Below, piece by piece: positions 22,713-34,568 of a stretch of 64,000 bases of DNA. The stretch lies in assembly GCA_944472155.2 (NCBI GenBank), contig OX235271.1, positions 104,545,256 to 104,609,255 of the forward strand, given 5' to 3'. The notes below the pieces were generated by a model that saw only the letters and a program-made list of their open reading frames with translations, did not search any database and had not been told where the DNA came from. The stretch's first letter is position 1. Each line of letters starts with the position of its first letter. Source of the stretch: Trichobilharzia szidati (taxonomy: Eukaryota; Platyhelminthes; Trematoda; Strigeidida; Schistosomatidae). The position numbers and the translations under genes were made by a program.

Positions 22713-23553
22713 TGCAACGACAGAAGGCAAGAGTCAGGCAACAGATCGTTTATTAAGGAAATCAACACATCTCATCCAACAGCTGTACGACAATGCTTCT
22801 GTGTGGAGGTCAACAACTTTCAGCATCAAAAATAAGATCCGGATTTTCAACTCCAATGTGAAGTCAGTCAGTGCTACTTGCTATACGGACCAGAGACTTG
22901 GCGCGTCATAAAAAGCATTTCAAACAAACTACAGACCTTCATTAACAGATGTCTTCGCTCAGTACTCAAGATCAGATGGCCGGCCAGAAAAGATCAGTAA
23001 CAGGGATCTCTGGGAGCGAACCAACCAGGAACCGATTGTGAAACAAATATGCAGGAGGAAATGGAGATGGATTGGCCATACTCTGAGGAAACCATCAAGT
23101 GACATCACACGCCAGGACATGCCTTAAGTGGAACACGAAAGGGAAGCGGCGAGTTGGTTGTCCAAGGGTGACTTGGAGGAGGTCATGTGAAGAGGAGATG
23201 AAAACGTGTGGGCAGACATGGAGCCAGGTGAAGACTCTAGCAGAGAACCGAACTCAATGTAGACACACGGCTGAAGCCCTATGTTCCTCTAGGAATTAAA
23301 GGATACAATAATAATCATAGATTATTGTTAGCAGAAAAACAGTCTTCTGATTGGTTGTTTCTCATTAAAAGTTAATCTTTCATCGCTTTGTGGCTGTTTC
23401 TTGAATGTCAGATCATCTATCTGCTAATTGTACCCGCCTACGCAAAGTCTGCTGTCTGTCTTTGGTCTTGTTTTCACATGACTAATATTTGGGACATAAA
23501 CATTGACGTAAATCTCTGTCTACCAATTTGGCTAGCAGCCAGCTCTCACCACA
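22713..23553 (-). mobile_element. Solo LTR split by an RTE fragment
   Basis: The same LTR as at 6166-6487: TGCAACG at the left, CACCACA at the right, flanked by CATA on both sides (22709-22712 and 23554-23557). It is interrupted after ATCAACACAT (22770) and resumes near 23316 with CATAGATTATTG, lacking about 25 bp of the LTR at the junction. Confidence 0.75.
22771..23315 (+). mobile_element. RTE-type LINE 3' fragment nested in the LTR
   Basis: 5'-truncated copy of the first RTE subfamily. Pieces such as [23 protein letters not shown] sequence near 22930-22985 and a basic segment at 23110-23290 precede the 3' end GAAGCCCTATGTTCCTCTAG with a short AATAATAAT tail. Because it splits the LTR it must be the younger insertion. 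Confidence 0.75.
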
Positions 23554-23557
23554 CATA

Positions 23558-24361
23558 TAGCCGAATTATTACATCATGCGAGCTTACCTAAAGTGCTGAG
23601 AAGATGGATTTTTCTAAGGTGACGCCTAATACCTGTCAGCTGTCTTGATACTTCTTTGTACTTGAGTAAATTTTGTTTTTAAAAAAACAATTTTCATAGC
23701 TCTACTTTTTTTTCAATAGTTTTTTAATATAAGTTTTCAATATGGCGAAATATATTCTTTTCGATAATTTCCTCTCCCGGCTCTACAATTACACATATAT
23801 TTACATACACAGAATATTCCAGAGTAATCGTCATTAACATCAGCAATATGTAATAGCCGAATTCTTGAGGTAAAACCAAGTTTATTTGGTGCAGGGTGGA
23901 GGCGTTGTTTACATCAATTTTGTGTTCTGTACCTACAAGATAAGACAGTATAGAACTATGACTCATAAATTAATACAGGATAGAAATGATCTTTGCAAAA
24001 CTAGTATCTTCTACATGTATGCACTCATGAAGTATTATTATTATTATGTAAAGTAGTAGGTGAAGTAGTGAAAACTACGACTCCACAAGATTATTTTTAT
24101 GATAATGGACGTAGGATACAAGGCTATGTTACTCCCTTCTTATCCTTGCTTTACATACTTTCTCATTGTCTTTAGTTTTATACAAAAATTCTCTACTAAT
24201 TTACAATCTAGAAATAGATAGCAAACTAAATTTGCGAAAATACTATATTTTTAAAATTTAATTTATTACAAGATGGTTCAAGTAAATAATACTTAGATAC
24301 GAAAATAACACGAAGAAATATCTGTGTGTTTAATCGGTGAAGCTATTTGAATTTATTCAGT
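23558..24361. other. Intergenic sequence
   Basis: AT-rich, with no gene and no element recognised by eye. Confidence 0.5.
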
Positions 24362-24798
24362 ATCCAATATGCTGATTACGAGCTAGTATAAACCAGTGAT
24401 TTCTTTGAGCTCGCTTCTTGATTGTAAGGTAGAAGTTCCAGATCTTTGGTGAACTTATGGGTAGTAAATCCCGCCACTCGACTGCTTTAGCTCTGGTAGA
24501 TTCCAAGAGGAGTGGTGCGAGGATTGGTCAAGATGTGGTTTGTAGTGTGCAGTATGTTAGGACTGAGTTGCTGCCGTGAATGGAGTTTCACCTAACACCC
24601 ATTGGTCATTCGGGGTATTCATAAAAGCAGAATAGTAATAATAATAATAGGTTGTAGTGTAGATAATATAGGTTGAGATAAGTGAAATAATAAAGGTGAC
24701 CAAAGAAAAGATAGAGTAGTTGGTACAGTGATAGGAGACAGAACCGGTCGTGGGGATTTAGCTTGTATGCTTATCCATTGACAGTGTGGTTTCAAATT

Positions 24799-25527
24799 TT
24801 AAGAGGATAAGCCATTGAGACACAAACCATGCATTTCTGCATGATTGTCCAGCTTCCGCTTAAAAGTCTCCACAGATGGCGCTGTAGTTACGGCCGCCGC
24901 TAAAGCGTTCCAGAGACGGCAAACTCGAAGCGAGAAGAAATGTGAACGCACTCGAGTCTTTGGTCTCTGGTGTGCTATCCTTAGCGGGTTACCTCGTGGA
25001 AGCCTATAATCACTTAATGGCAGGATGCTTATATTAGGGTGGGCCTGGTCATTTAGGATCTTATAGAGGGTGATGAGGTCTCCCCTGTGACTACGGTAAC
25101 TAAGTGTGAAAAGACTTAATTTCTTCAGTCTTTCCTCATGTGATTTGTTGCGGAGGCCGATCACCCATTTTGTCGCTCGTCTCTGGACACTTTCTAGCAT
25201 GTTAGCATCCCTTTTGAGTAGCGCAGGAGCAATGATATTATGCACCTCAAGGAGTGGCCTCACGTATGTCGTATACAACGTTAAGAATAGTTCGGGAGTA
25301 AGAGCTCCCAGCTGCCTATGCATAAAGTGTAAAGTGGCGTAAGCTTTGGCGACGTCCTTCGTGTAATTTACACTGGTGTCTAGCTTTTCTGTTAAAATAA
25401 GGCCTAGGTCGCGTTCTGATGGCACACAACTCAAGTTCTGGCCACCAAGGGTGTAATTTGCACTCTGTGACCTACCAGAATGAAGTTGCACTACTTTGCA
25501 CTTCTTTAAGTTGAAAGGCATTCCGTT
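24799..25527 (-). pseudogene. CR1-type ORF2, C-terminal domain
   Basis: Encodes NGMPFNLKKCKVVQLHSG through MHRQLGALTPELFLTLYTT and the thumb-like region to LDNHAEMHGLCLNGLSS. It is almost identical to the last 240 residues of the intact copy ending at 44405. It is cut off from the rest of ORF2 by the insertion at 25528. Confidence 0.85.
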
Positions 25528-26275
25528 AATAATAATAATAATAATGTATTTCATATAAATTTACAAATTTACATAAAAATGCATGCCATTTTTACAGGCA
25601 CGATCAAGTATGATATAATATCAAATCGTAGATTGTCTACAAGTTAATCGTATTTCAACTGTTAAATATTCGATACATATAATACACTCATTTTCTGAAT
25701 TAGGCCGTATAGTTATTGAATTGTACAGTTGTCCTCCAGGTTGAGCGGGAAAATCGACTTCGTTCCGTTTTCATCCCGTGGTTGTAGGCATACGATAACC
25801 AACCAATATTGAGGTAAGTACACCTTTTACAAGGGATTGGAATCTGTTTTAGAAAAATTAAAGTGCTGAGGTGAATCATTAAATTGTAATGAAATAGGTA
25901 AGTGCAAGTATCATTAATAGATGCATTAATAAAGGAAACACCCTAGGGTAACAACATTCAGTTGCAATGTATAATGCTACAGATATATCACAAACTATCA
26001 TGATATCCACTTTTGGTTTTAATACAATTATCCTCATGCCAGTTGTTTTTATTTTATACCTTCTTGTGCATTTAGTGCACAACCGTACCCTTCAGAGAGT
26101 AGGAGTATAATAAGTAATGAAGAGCTATAAGATGTTAAGTTTAATGGAGTAAAATGAGGATCAAGTAAAGACGTTGTCAGAAAATAAATGAGATAAGACA
26201 TTGTGGAGTGGTATGAAAAGATCTGACGATAGACAGCAAGTTAATTTATAAGATGCCCCATAAATCTGAGCAGAT
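25528..26275. mobile_element. Unidentified insertion inside CR1 copy 1
   Basis: About 750 bp with no counterpart in the intact copy, placed between the codons for GDWAL and NGMPFN. Its left end is a run of ATA triplets (25528-25545), as in the 3' tail of a minus-strand retroposon. A segment near 25575-25615 (TTTTTACAGGCACGATCAAG) resembles 29635-29660 (GTACAGGCATGGATAAG). No coding sequence recognised. Confidence 0.55.
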
Positions 26276-26390
26276 CCCAGAGCCCAGTCTCCCAGAGTTT
26301 GCAGATCAGCCTGCAATCTGTCGGAGTCTTCCGATGAGTTTATTGCTCTCCAAATCTTTACGTCGCCAGCGTAAAGAAGCGCAGAGCAGT

Positions 26391-28303
26391 TCAGTTGACA
26401 TGCCAGGATGACCGGATGCGGTTGACTTTGGTGCAGAATTCTCTCTCGCCTAAGTAATCTTTCAACCATGCGAGAAGTGCTCCAGAAACACCCGCCTTGC
26501 TCATTTTGTGAAGGAGCAGACCATGGTGAACTGTGTCGAATGCTTCCACAAAGTCGAGAAAGATCACATGGACTGGTACCTTTACATCCCAGGATAGTGT
26601 CCAATCGTTCCAAGCTAGTAGAAGATTCGTCACACAGGATCTTCCCCTCCTGAAACCGTGCTGTGCTTCATTGAGTAGGTTAGTCCCGTCGAAGTATTTT
26701 CTCATGTGGTTGTCAATGAGACTTTCCAATATCTTCAATATCACTGGGAGTAGCGCAACTGGTCTGTGACTGGTCGCGTTCTGCTGGTCACCACCCTTGA
26801 AGATAGGGGATAGGATGGCTCGTTTCCATTCACATGGAAGTTTCCCTACATCAAAGCAGTGTTCAAACAGATCACTTAGGGGTTGGCAGAGACTTTCTGA
26901 ACTCTGCTTCAGGACGGATGGTCTTATGTCATCGCAACCTGCAGACTTTCCCGAAGCCAACTTTCCCAATTTTACGAGTACCATAGCTGGAGTAATTTGA
27001 AATGTACCCAGCAGGTTTTCACACGTTGGTTTTGCATTGTAATCTTGATGTTTTGTGGGGGGAAAATCCTCATTACTGTTCAGTTGCCTGTGAAAGGCTA
27101 GACTGAATGTCTCTGCCATTTCAAGACTAGTAAGAGATTTCCCATCAGAACCCACTAGATTGCAAGCTCCCTGGTTGGTCGGTTTTCTTTCAGACATAAA
27201 CCTTTATAGGCTTTTGGGATTCACGAGAAGCTTATTGGCGAGCTTTCTCTGAAATGTCCTTCTATCACTCCGGACTCGAATGTTACATCGATTCTTGAGT
27301 TCAAGTTATACTTCATGTTCGAGTTGGCTCTTCGATACTCGCCACGCAAACCAGGCTTTTCGCTTCGCCTGCAGAAAGCTTGTGTCCCCCTTTTTGGCCC
27401 CGAACGTTGCTTTCTAGCTTTTGGTGTGACTAAAGGAACAGTGTCTGAGACCGCCTGGTGAATGATCTCCTTTACCACTCCCCAGTGTTCTTCTACTGTG
27501 GGCTCTGTCCAATTTTTTGGCCAATTTACTTCAGACAAAAGTCTTCGCATTTCGGTGTAATTGGCTTTGTTATAACACAGATAGGGCTGTGTATTGTCCC
27601 ACTGTAAACGCTCGCAGAGGACTATGTCGAATATTATGACCGCGTGGTCACAACTACCTATGGGAGTCGTGATCTGAACGTTTTCCACTAGTAGCTGGTC
27701 ACTAGTGAGCACATAATCCAGTCTAGAAGACTTCCCATCTGGGCCCCATCTAGTATCCATCCTGACATTTTCAGTGAATCCAGCCTCCCTGATGCTATGC
27801 AGCAGATTTCGATCAGATCTATCATGGGCATATCCCGTCATCAAGTTAAGGGATGGGTCATTGAAGTCTCCAGCCATGACAATTTGATCATAACCCATGT
27901 CTTGTGTCGCTGAAATTGTATTCAGCAGTACCTGGTTGTGGTCTGCTCCACATGAAGGTGATCTGTAAATGCTGCCCACTAGATACTTACAGTACCCAAC
28001 GGTGAAATGGCACCATATGGAGTCAGGGAGCTCAATGAGGGGAGGGTCCACTGCGTGAACACATCTGAGCTGTTTGTCGACGTATATGGCGACTCCACCT
28101 CCTTCTTTCAGATCCCTATCTCGCCTGACTAGGACCATATCATTTATACTGACTTCGCTGTCTGCCACCGTAGGGGTTAGCCAGGTTTCCGTCAGTATTA
28201 TGATTTTGGAGTTCAGCTGTGATTGTAGGTGTCTAAGTTCAGCTATTTTGCCTCTTAGCCCTCTCACATTACTGTACAGGCAACTGGCAGTTAGTCTCAC
28301 CAC
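26391..28303 (-). pseudogene. CR1-type ORF2: endonuclease and first half of RT
   Basis: Endonuclease motifs in order: LYSNVRGLRGKI, ILTETWLTP, GSIYRSP, VMAGDFNDP, RLDYVLTS, SCDHAVI. Then a frameshift near 27300-27200, and RT motifs SGKSAGCDDIRPSVLKQ, YRPVALLP-like HRPVALLPVILKILE, QHGFRRGRSCVTNLL and VIFLDFVEAFDTVHH. The frame ends where the 76-bp deletion joins RSSWH to the sequence before the active site. The first codon of the open frame is GTG, as in the intact copy. Confidence 0.85.
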
Positions 28304-28358
28304 GTCCCCGTATTGGGGGGTGGTTGACGTGATGTGGGCTGTCGGTTGAGGAGTTATC

Positions 28359-28661
28359 CTACGAACCAGTTGGCCGATTCCCCGGGAACCGGCCTGTTGG
28401 CGTTTTTTCTTCTAGTTCAATCAGAGCACTTGGATGACACTGGCTATCATCGTCCGTGCTGCACCGCTGTATTGCGACTAGGGGTTGGGGATGTTCTATG
28501 ACGACGTTTCGTTCTGTCCTTTGGATACGAGGCCGGCTTTCACAGCAGCGAATGTGTCTGCTGACCTTGTCCTTGGTCTCGTACCATCTCTGGAGAGCAG
28601 TAGTCAAGTGGTCTCGGGAGCTGAACTTGACAGCTAACAGACGTGGTGTGTTAATTGACAT
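28359..28661 (-). pseudogene. CR1-type ORF1, C-terminal end
   Basis: Encodes RLLAVKFSSRDHLTTALQRW and ends RFPGNRPTGS at a TAG. The same ending (RFPGNRPTSS, TAG) precedes ORF2 in the intact copy. No RNA-binding or zinc motif is visible in the part left. Confidence 0.6.
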
Positions 28662-28914
28662 AAGGTGAGTGGGTCGAGACAGTCTATAAATAGAGACAGC
28701 CCCTGAACTTCAGTCATTATCAATAATCCTACCTTCTCAGGGAATCAGACTGACCTATCGGATAATATACTGTCAGACTGTCTCATCTCAGTGAATTTCG
28801 AGGTAGCCCTAGAACGTTGAAAATAAAGTTATACCACATCGGTAGTATCGAAACGTAAGAATTTATATACATTCCTGTCAGTAATTTTGGTCACTTAACT
28901 TATGGAAGACAACA
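28662..28914. other. Spacer with TATA-like and AATAAA motifs
   Basis: Contains TATAAATAG at 28684-28692 and AAAATAAAG near 28829. This could be an LTR or promoter remnant; no target-site duplication was found. Confidence 0.3.
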
Positions 28915-29592
28915 TTACTAAGCTATGGTAAGTGAAGCAGAACAAGCTGAAGGCAAAGGAGACCTTGTAACACTCTACCAAACAACTAGGTTCCTATCGG
29001 GGAGAGATTGACACAAATTAAGCCAATGAAGGATGACAATGGGAGTCAATCCCAAAAAGAGTTGGAGGAAAATAAACACTGGGCTGAACACTTCAAAAGA
29101 CTGCTAAATCGACCGCCACCTACAATGCGCCCAATAATACCAACAGCGGAAGCGGAACTACCAGTGGATAGCAACCCTCCGATGAAAGCAGAAATCCTAG
29201 AGGCAATCAAGATGCTAAAAACTGGAAAAGCAGCAGGACCAGACGGAATCCCAGCAGAGGCATTGAAAATGGACACCGAGACATGAGCGGAATTGGTGAC
29301 ACCACTACTGCAGAAGGTGTGGAAATAGGGCAGGTTACCGGCGGATTGGAAAAAAGGCTATCTATTCAAACTGACAAAGAAAGAAGACTTAAGTCAATGC
29401 AAGAACTGCAGCGGAGTTATGCTCCTGTCCATCCCAAGCAAAGTACTAAGCCGCATCATCCTGGTGAGAATCAAACACGACCTGGATGAAAAACTTCCAC
29501 CGGAGCGGGCTGGATTCAGGAGAAACGAGTTATGCATCGATCAAATCGCAACACTACTTATCATCATTGAACAGAGCTTGGAATGAAAGTCA
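28915..29592 (+). mobile_element. RTE-type LINE, RT N-terminal fragment
   Basis: Pieces in several frames read AEQAEGKGDLVTLYQTTRFL, NKHWAEHFKRLLNRPPP, LKTGKAAGPDGIPAEALKMD, LPADWKKG, and ERAGFRRNELCIDQIATLL. These are motifs of the start of an RTE reverse transcriptase. At least two stops and two frameshifts are present. Confidence 0.75.
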
Positions 29593-30240
29593 GCTCATAA
29601 TAATATATATTTTTCCTATCAATGTAGGACACACCAGTTGTACAGGCATGGATAAGTATTATTTAAATTATAAGAATTTGATTTATAGTGAAATTACATA
29701 GTTGCTCTCCTCTCTGACATCAGTTAGTGAGCACATTCTGATAGTTAGTCGTTCAATGGAGCACATAATGAAATATAGAAATATTGTCTTCACATTAACA
29801 AAAAAACCCAAGTATGTGTCGGATAAATTACAAATATTTGGGAAAAAATAAAGCTTGAAGTCAATTCCTCCATATAACTTTGTTGTGTGCGGCATCGTAT
29901 CTTGTTTTATGTTCAAATTGGGTATTAATTTAAAATGAGTGATTAATTTTTATGATTTTGACATCATTTTTTTGCAAGTAATACCAGATGTGAATTCAAC
30001 TGAATGCAGATTAATATTGGTCAATTTCAAGCAGATTTGTTTTACTGCACTCAAGTCACCCATAGCCCACCATTTGTCACTGCATGGTTACTCCGTACGA
30101 GTAAGTTGACAAACACGTAGAAAGCTATATACAAACCATTTTAGATCGTTGACAGTGCTTGTATAAAATGCTGTACAGCGTCTAGTTATGGTGACAGTGG
30201 ATTTCATCAAGGATGCTGAGCCATTACTAGCCAAACCTTG
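29593..30240. other. Spacer between LINE fragments
   Basis: AT-rich. Part of it (29600-29660) resembles the insertion at 25528-26275, suggesting a shared unknown repeat. No gene seen. Confidence 0.4.
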
Positions 30241-30501
30241 AGGGATGATATATGAGTAAGTGACTTCAATTGTTCCTCAGCTTCAGTCGGAATGTAGATC
30301 AATGCAACTTGTACTACAAAGTAAATACAACAGAAATGTACCAGAGGACAAAGAAAAAGTATGTGGAGTCGAAAATATTTGATTATATTCGTTGTACATT
30401 GTAATTTGATGAACAAAAATTTGTTTCTACTATGTCTTTTTATGCATTTATGCTACTAGTTTATTTATAGTCTTTAGAGAAGTAAGGGTGTTTAAGCGCG
30501 T

Positions 30502-32979
30502 TTAGGTACTGTAGTAGACTAATAGTTGATTCGTTCTAGGAATAAATAGTTTATTTATATAGTCGGTAGAGTGAAGTAGTGTGTACAGAGAGCGTTTAAA
30601 ACTTAAAACTGTATTGCAGTTCCTGATATCTAGGGGCAGATTGTTCCATATTTTAGAATACATGACTGTGAAGAAGTTTTCGCGGAGTGTTGACTTAAAG
30701 GCTTTTATTGTCACTGTGCAATTTTGGCTACGCAGATCGTAAGAGTCTTCTTGTGCGAATTGTATGTCCTTAATGTCTGAGAATGATATTTTGTGTAGGA
30801 CCTTATAGAAGAATACTAGGTTTATAATTAGTCGTCTTGTCCAGAGTGGGTCAAGTTGTAGAATCATGCACCGTGAGATGTAGTCTTTCTTACATTCGTA
30901 GCCTAGTAGTTTCGAGGTAAAATATCGTTGGATACTTTCAATTCTTAGCTTTTCACGTGTGTGAGTGCTAATAATAAATGGACAGTATTCTAGTAGTGGC
31001 CTCACACAGGTTTTGTACAGAATGAGCTTTGCTTCATTGTCGTGAAAGTTCCTGAGTATGCATCCTAAGAGCATCCTCGACTTTCGAGTCTGTGATGCCA
31101 CTTGCTCAGAAAATGTTAGGTTACTCGAGTACCTCAGACCTAGGTCAACGACACTTTGGAGTTTGGTTAGGTTAGCCGATTGAAGCGTTAACTTTATGTC
31201 GACTGAGGATGCACCGAAGCAGATCCAGCCACATTTTTTAAGGTTAAATTGGAGGTTCCATAAAGAAGACCAAGCAGTCACTTTATCTAGTTCTTTTTGT
31301 ACAACATTTTGGAAGTACCCTGGGTTATCAGATTGGAATGTATAAGCTACTTTGAGGTCATCTGCAGAGATGAATGGTTTCCCATGAGAAAAGCAAGTGC
31401 ATATGTCGTTAATATATAGGGTAAATAGAAGGGGTCCAATGACACTACCTTGTACTACACCAGAGGTGATTGGGCTAGGTTTCGAAGTTATAGATCCGAG
31501 TTTAACTATTTGGGACCTATTGTTAAGGAATGATTTAAGCCATCCTAATAGTGGGTCACGTATTCCTAAGGATTTCAGCTTATGCATTAGTAGTAAATGG
31601 TCGACACGGTCAAATGCCTTTGAGATGTCAAAGTAGATGACAAGTACTAGTTGTCGTCTGTCACGACTGCTGGTCACAAAGTTAAAGAAGTCTAAGTGGC
31701 ACGTTAAACAAGATCTGGATTTTAGGAATCCATGTTGGTTAGGACTTATGATGTTGCAACTAAGCATATGCTTCATTAGGTTGTCTTTAACTAGTCTCTC
31801 CATAATTCTAGATGCTATAGGTGTGATATTAATTGGCCTGTAGTTACTGACGTCTGTTTTCGAGCCAGATTTGTGTTTAGGCATAATAAATGTCGTTTTC
31901 CACACATCAGGGTAAGTTTGGGTTTCTAAGGACATTGTGAATATTTTAAGTAGTAGTAAGGGAATGTCAGGGCCACCATATTTATAAAAATAGGATGATA
32001 TGCCGTCAGTACCGAAACCTTTTGAGCATTTTAGGGTTCTTATAGTTTGTTTAATGTTAGTATAGTTAAATTCAACAGTACTAATTAAGTTTGGTGTGTG
32101 TGGAGATGGAGTTTGTGCCGCACTAGTAGCAGGGTGTATATTGAGTAACCGGACTGTGGGCTTAATGTAGTTACCTGCAAAAGTTGAGTTAAATAATTCA
32201 CACATGTCTGCGGAATTAGTACATAACCTACCTTTGTCTATGAGGAGGGAAATGCTGTGATTTTTGCGATTCATTCGCTTCTTTAAGATTTCCGTGAGTG
32301 CATACACTCTAGCAGGACTGGCTACTGCGATGCGTTCTTCGTTTCTCATACGGAAATTTCGAGCTTGTCAGATGGAACTAAGGGTGTTAAGTATTAAATC
32401 TAGTGTGCCAAAGTCGTGGTGTTTGAAGTAACTTGTTGAGAGTTTCTTCAGTTTCATACGATCCTTTGATTTTATGAATGACTTCCTATGTGGGGAAAGC
32501 TCAAGTGTTTGGAGTGGAATGACAGCATCTAAGCATGTGTTTGAGTTATGGTAGAAGATGCTCAGAGCTCGCGAGAGGTCATCAGTAGTGAAGTAATCTC
32601 TCCATTCTGAGGATCTTAACATTGATTTCACTAGAGTCCAGTGTGCCTTACTGTAGTTCCTGTAAGTTATTTGTTGTGAAGTAGAGGTATGGGCTGCATT
32701 GCTACTTGACGGAAGTGGCAGTGCACACAGCACTGTTTTGTGGTCACTCCCTGGAAACTCAGAACCTATTAGGGTGGAAAGGGGACTTATATTGTGGCAG
32801 AAGATTAAGTCTAGTACGTTATTACCTCTTGTTGGGGTTGTGACAGTCTGTTTCCAGCCAAGTATATCCAGTGTGCCTAAGAACTTATCAAGTTTAGTTG
32901 GGCCTGTGGGTATTTCCCAGTTGATTTCTGGACTTTCATCGGAGACTTTCATCAACAGCTGTCTTCGCTCAATACTCAA
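30502..32979 (-). pseudogene. CR1-type LINE of a second family, ORF2 (one in-frame stop)
   Basis: A 5'-truncated endonuclease end (SPEINWEIP, GNNVLDLIFC, GSDHKTVL) continues into a reverse transcriptase: KGFGTDGISSYFYK, YRPINITPIASRIMERLV, QHGFLKSRSCLTCHLDFF, LVIYFDISKAFDRVDH, SGVVQGSVIGPLLF, LYINDI and the active site FISADDLKVAYTF. The only break I see between the two parts is one TGA codon at 32368-32370; the same frame goes on for 615 residues after it. The residue before ADD is Ser where Tyr or Phe is usual. The endonuclease start is lost at a junction with an RTE fragment near 32945. Confidence 0.85.
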
Positions 32980-33335
32980 GATCAGATGGCCGGCGAGAAA
33001 AGATCAGCAACAGAGATCTCTGGAAGCGAAACAACCCAGCAGGAACCAATTCTGCAACAAATATGCAGGAGGAAATGGAGATGGATTGACCATAATCTGA
33101 GAAAACAAACCATCACGTGAGTGACATCACATGCCAGGCTGTCGAGTGGAACCCAAATGGAAAGTGGCAAGTTGGTCGTCAATGAAAGGTTGATATGGAG
33201 GAGGTCATGCGAAGAGGAGATGAAAGCATGTGGGTAGATGTGGAGCCAGGTGAACACGTTGGCAGAGAAACAGAGGCAATGGAGACGTGCGTCTGAAGCC
33301 CTATGTTCTTCTAGGAACTAGCGGATACAAAAGTA
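32946..33335 (+). mobile_element. RTE-type LINE 3' fragment
   Basis: 5'-truncated copy of the subfamily at 22771-23315: it starts TTTCATCAACAGCTGTCTTC, continues through AGATCAGATGGCCGGCGAGA and ends GAAGCCCTATGTTCTTCTAG with a short A/T tail. It abuts the truncated endonuclease of the CR1 copy at 30502-32979. Confidence 0.75.
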
Positions 33336-33840
33336 ATAATAACTTACGTTATTCTGTCAAGATCATATCAAGTGATTCTCACGCATCAGAAGTTACTAAG
33401 TATTTTATAAGTATTCCTGACTTGCTACTTTGTCATATTCACTGACATCTAAATTAAGGGCGTCATATCTATGCTTTCTGTAAATGCTGACCGTAAATAC
33501 TGAGATGTTATATGTATGAAGCAACGGCCTAATAGGTTGGGATTTTGAAATGCCATTAGCTAACTACACTACTTGCATTACTGATTGAAATGAGGACATT
33601 CCAATCATCCAGTTAAAAAAGTATTCTATATGGCGTTAAGTTAAATACGTCTTTTTCCTACTGACTATTGATTGCCTATAGGCGAGTTAACTTCTCGTAG
33701 TTATTTGACAAAATAAGACTTCGATTTTGTGTGAACAAATAAACCACAGACCTCATACGTATAAATGCAGTTGAACTCATATTTACAAAACTATATAGAT
33801 AATTGTTTATCTGACATGAAATCACGTGACAAATCTTTTT
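33336..33840. other. Spacer
   Basis: I see no gene or recognised element. Confidence 0.4.
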
Positions 33841-34069
33841 ATTCCTTAAAATTCCCACTGAATTATAGAGCTTAAAGCTAGAGGCTTGAAGTTTCGGTAC
33901 CATTGGTATTTATTTTTACGAGATGGAGTAGCTAGCTGCATGCCCAACCTTACCTCTTTTTCAGTCTTATTACTGCCTTAGCGAGATTAGAGAGTGCGTC
34001 GGCAGGGGATCAAAAGCTGGACCAAATGGGTGGTTACCGAGCATTCTACTACTGTACCACCGACGCACA
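33841..34069 (-). repeat. tRNA-derived SINE, second family, decayed copy
   Basis: Same order as the copy at 12046-12276: AAGCTAGAGGCTTGAAGTTT at the left, GCATGCCCAACCTTACCTCT in the middle, and ACCGACGCAC at the right (5' end in reverse). The B box is degraded. Confidence 0.65.
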
Positions 34070-34172
34070 GGTGCTAACAATGGCTTCCATGTTCATGTTG
34101 CAATGCTATATTTCAAATCATCGTTATAATGTATGTCGAGATACCGAAAATTCGTACTCTTTAGAGAGAATG

Positions 34173-34535
34173 TGTTATGTATGTGAATATGAGGACCTTG
34201 TAGACTACGAGCGAATCTAACTAATGCGCTGGCTAATCTGTCTTAATCGCACGTCCACAACAACAACAATAATACCGCCGGGCACGCAAGACAATTAAAA
34301 GAGAAGACTGGACGTTGATATGAGAGCTTTTACTGTCTCAAACAACAGTCGAAGATGTTAAACAACAACTCCGTATTTATACAATTAGAAAAATCAATGT
34401 CACATTTTAAAAATATTAACGACCTTGGGGAATTCAGTAATTTAAATCAATAATCACGCAGATGCGTGAAATCGATGATTATGCTAGTGTATGAAATAAA
34501 TAATGAATATTAATGATTCCCCTGCGTATATATTA
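34173..34535 (-). repeat. 3' LTR of the gag-pro-int element
   Basis: 363 bp, TGTTATGTATGTG...GCGTATATATTA on the plus strand, same length as the LTR at 36981-37343 and identical as far as I can read. In element orientation it starts TAATATATACGC and ends ACATAACA, so the 5' end is TA rather than the usual TG. Confidence 0.9.
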
Positions 34536-34548
34536 CCTCCCCCTTTTA
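34536..34548 (-). other. Polypurine tract
   Basis: AAAAGGGGGAGG in element orientation, directly next to the 3' LTR, the expected primer of plus-strand synthesis. Confidence 0.75.
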
Positions 34549-34568
34549 AAAAGAATCTTGCAATCAGT

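Larger units (their letters stand above)
24362..28661 (-). mobile_element. CR1-type LINE, copy 1 (broken)
   Basis: Minus-strand copy of the element found intact at 41400-44868. In element order: the end of ORF1 (28661-28359), endonuclease (28303-27221), a frameshift, the first part of the reverse transcriptase (27197-26391), a deletion of about 76 bp that removes the PQG motif, the active-site region altered to YAGD, an unrelated insertion (about 26275-25528), the C-terminal domain (25527-24799), and a 3' UTR ending near 24362 with ATATTGGATACTG in reverse. It cannot be autonomous. Confidence 0.85.
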
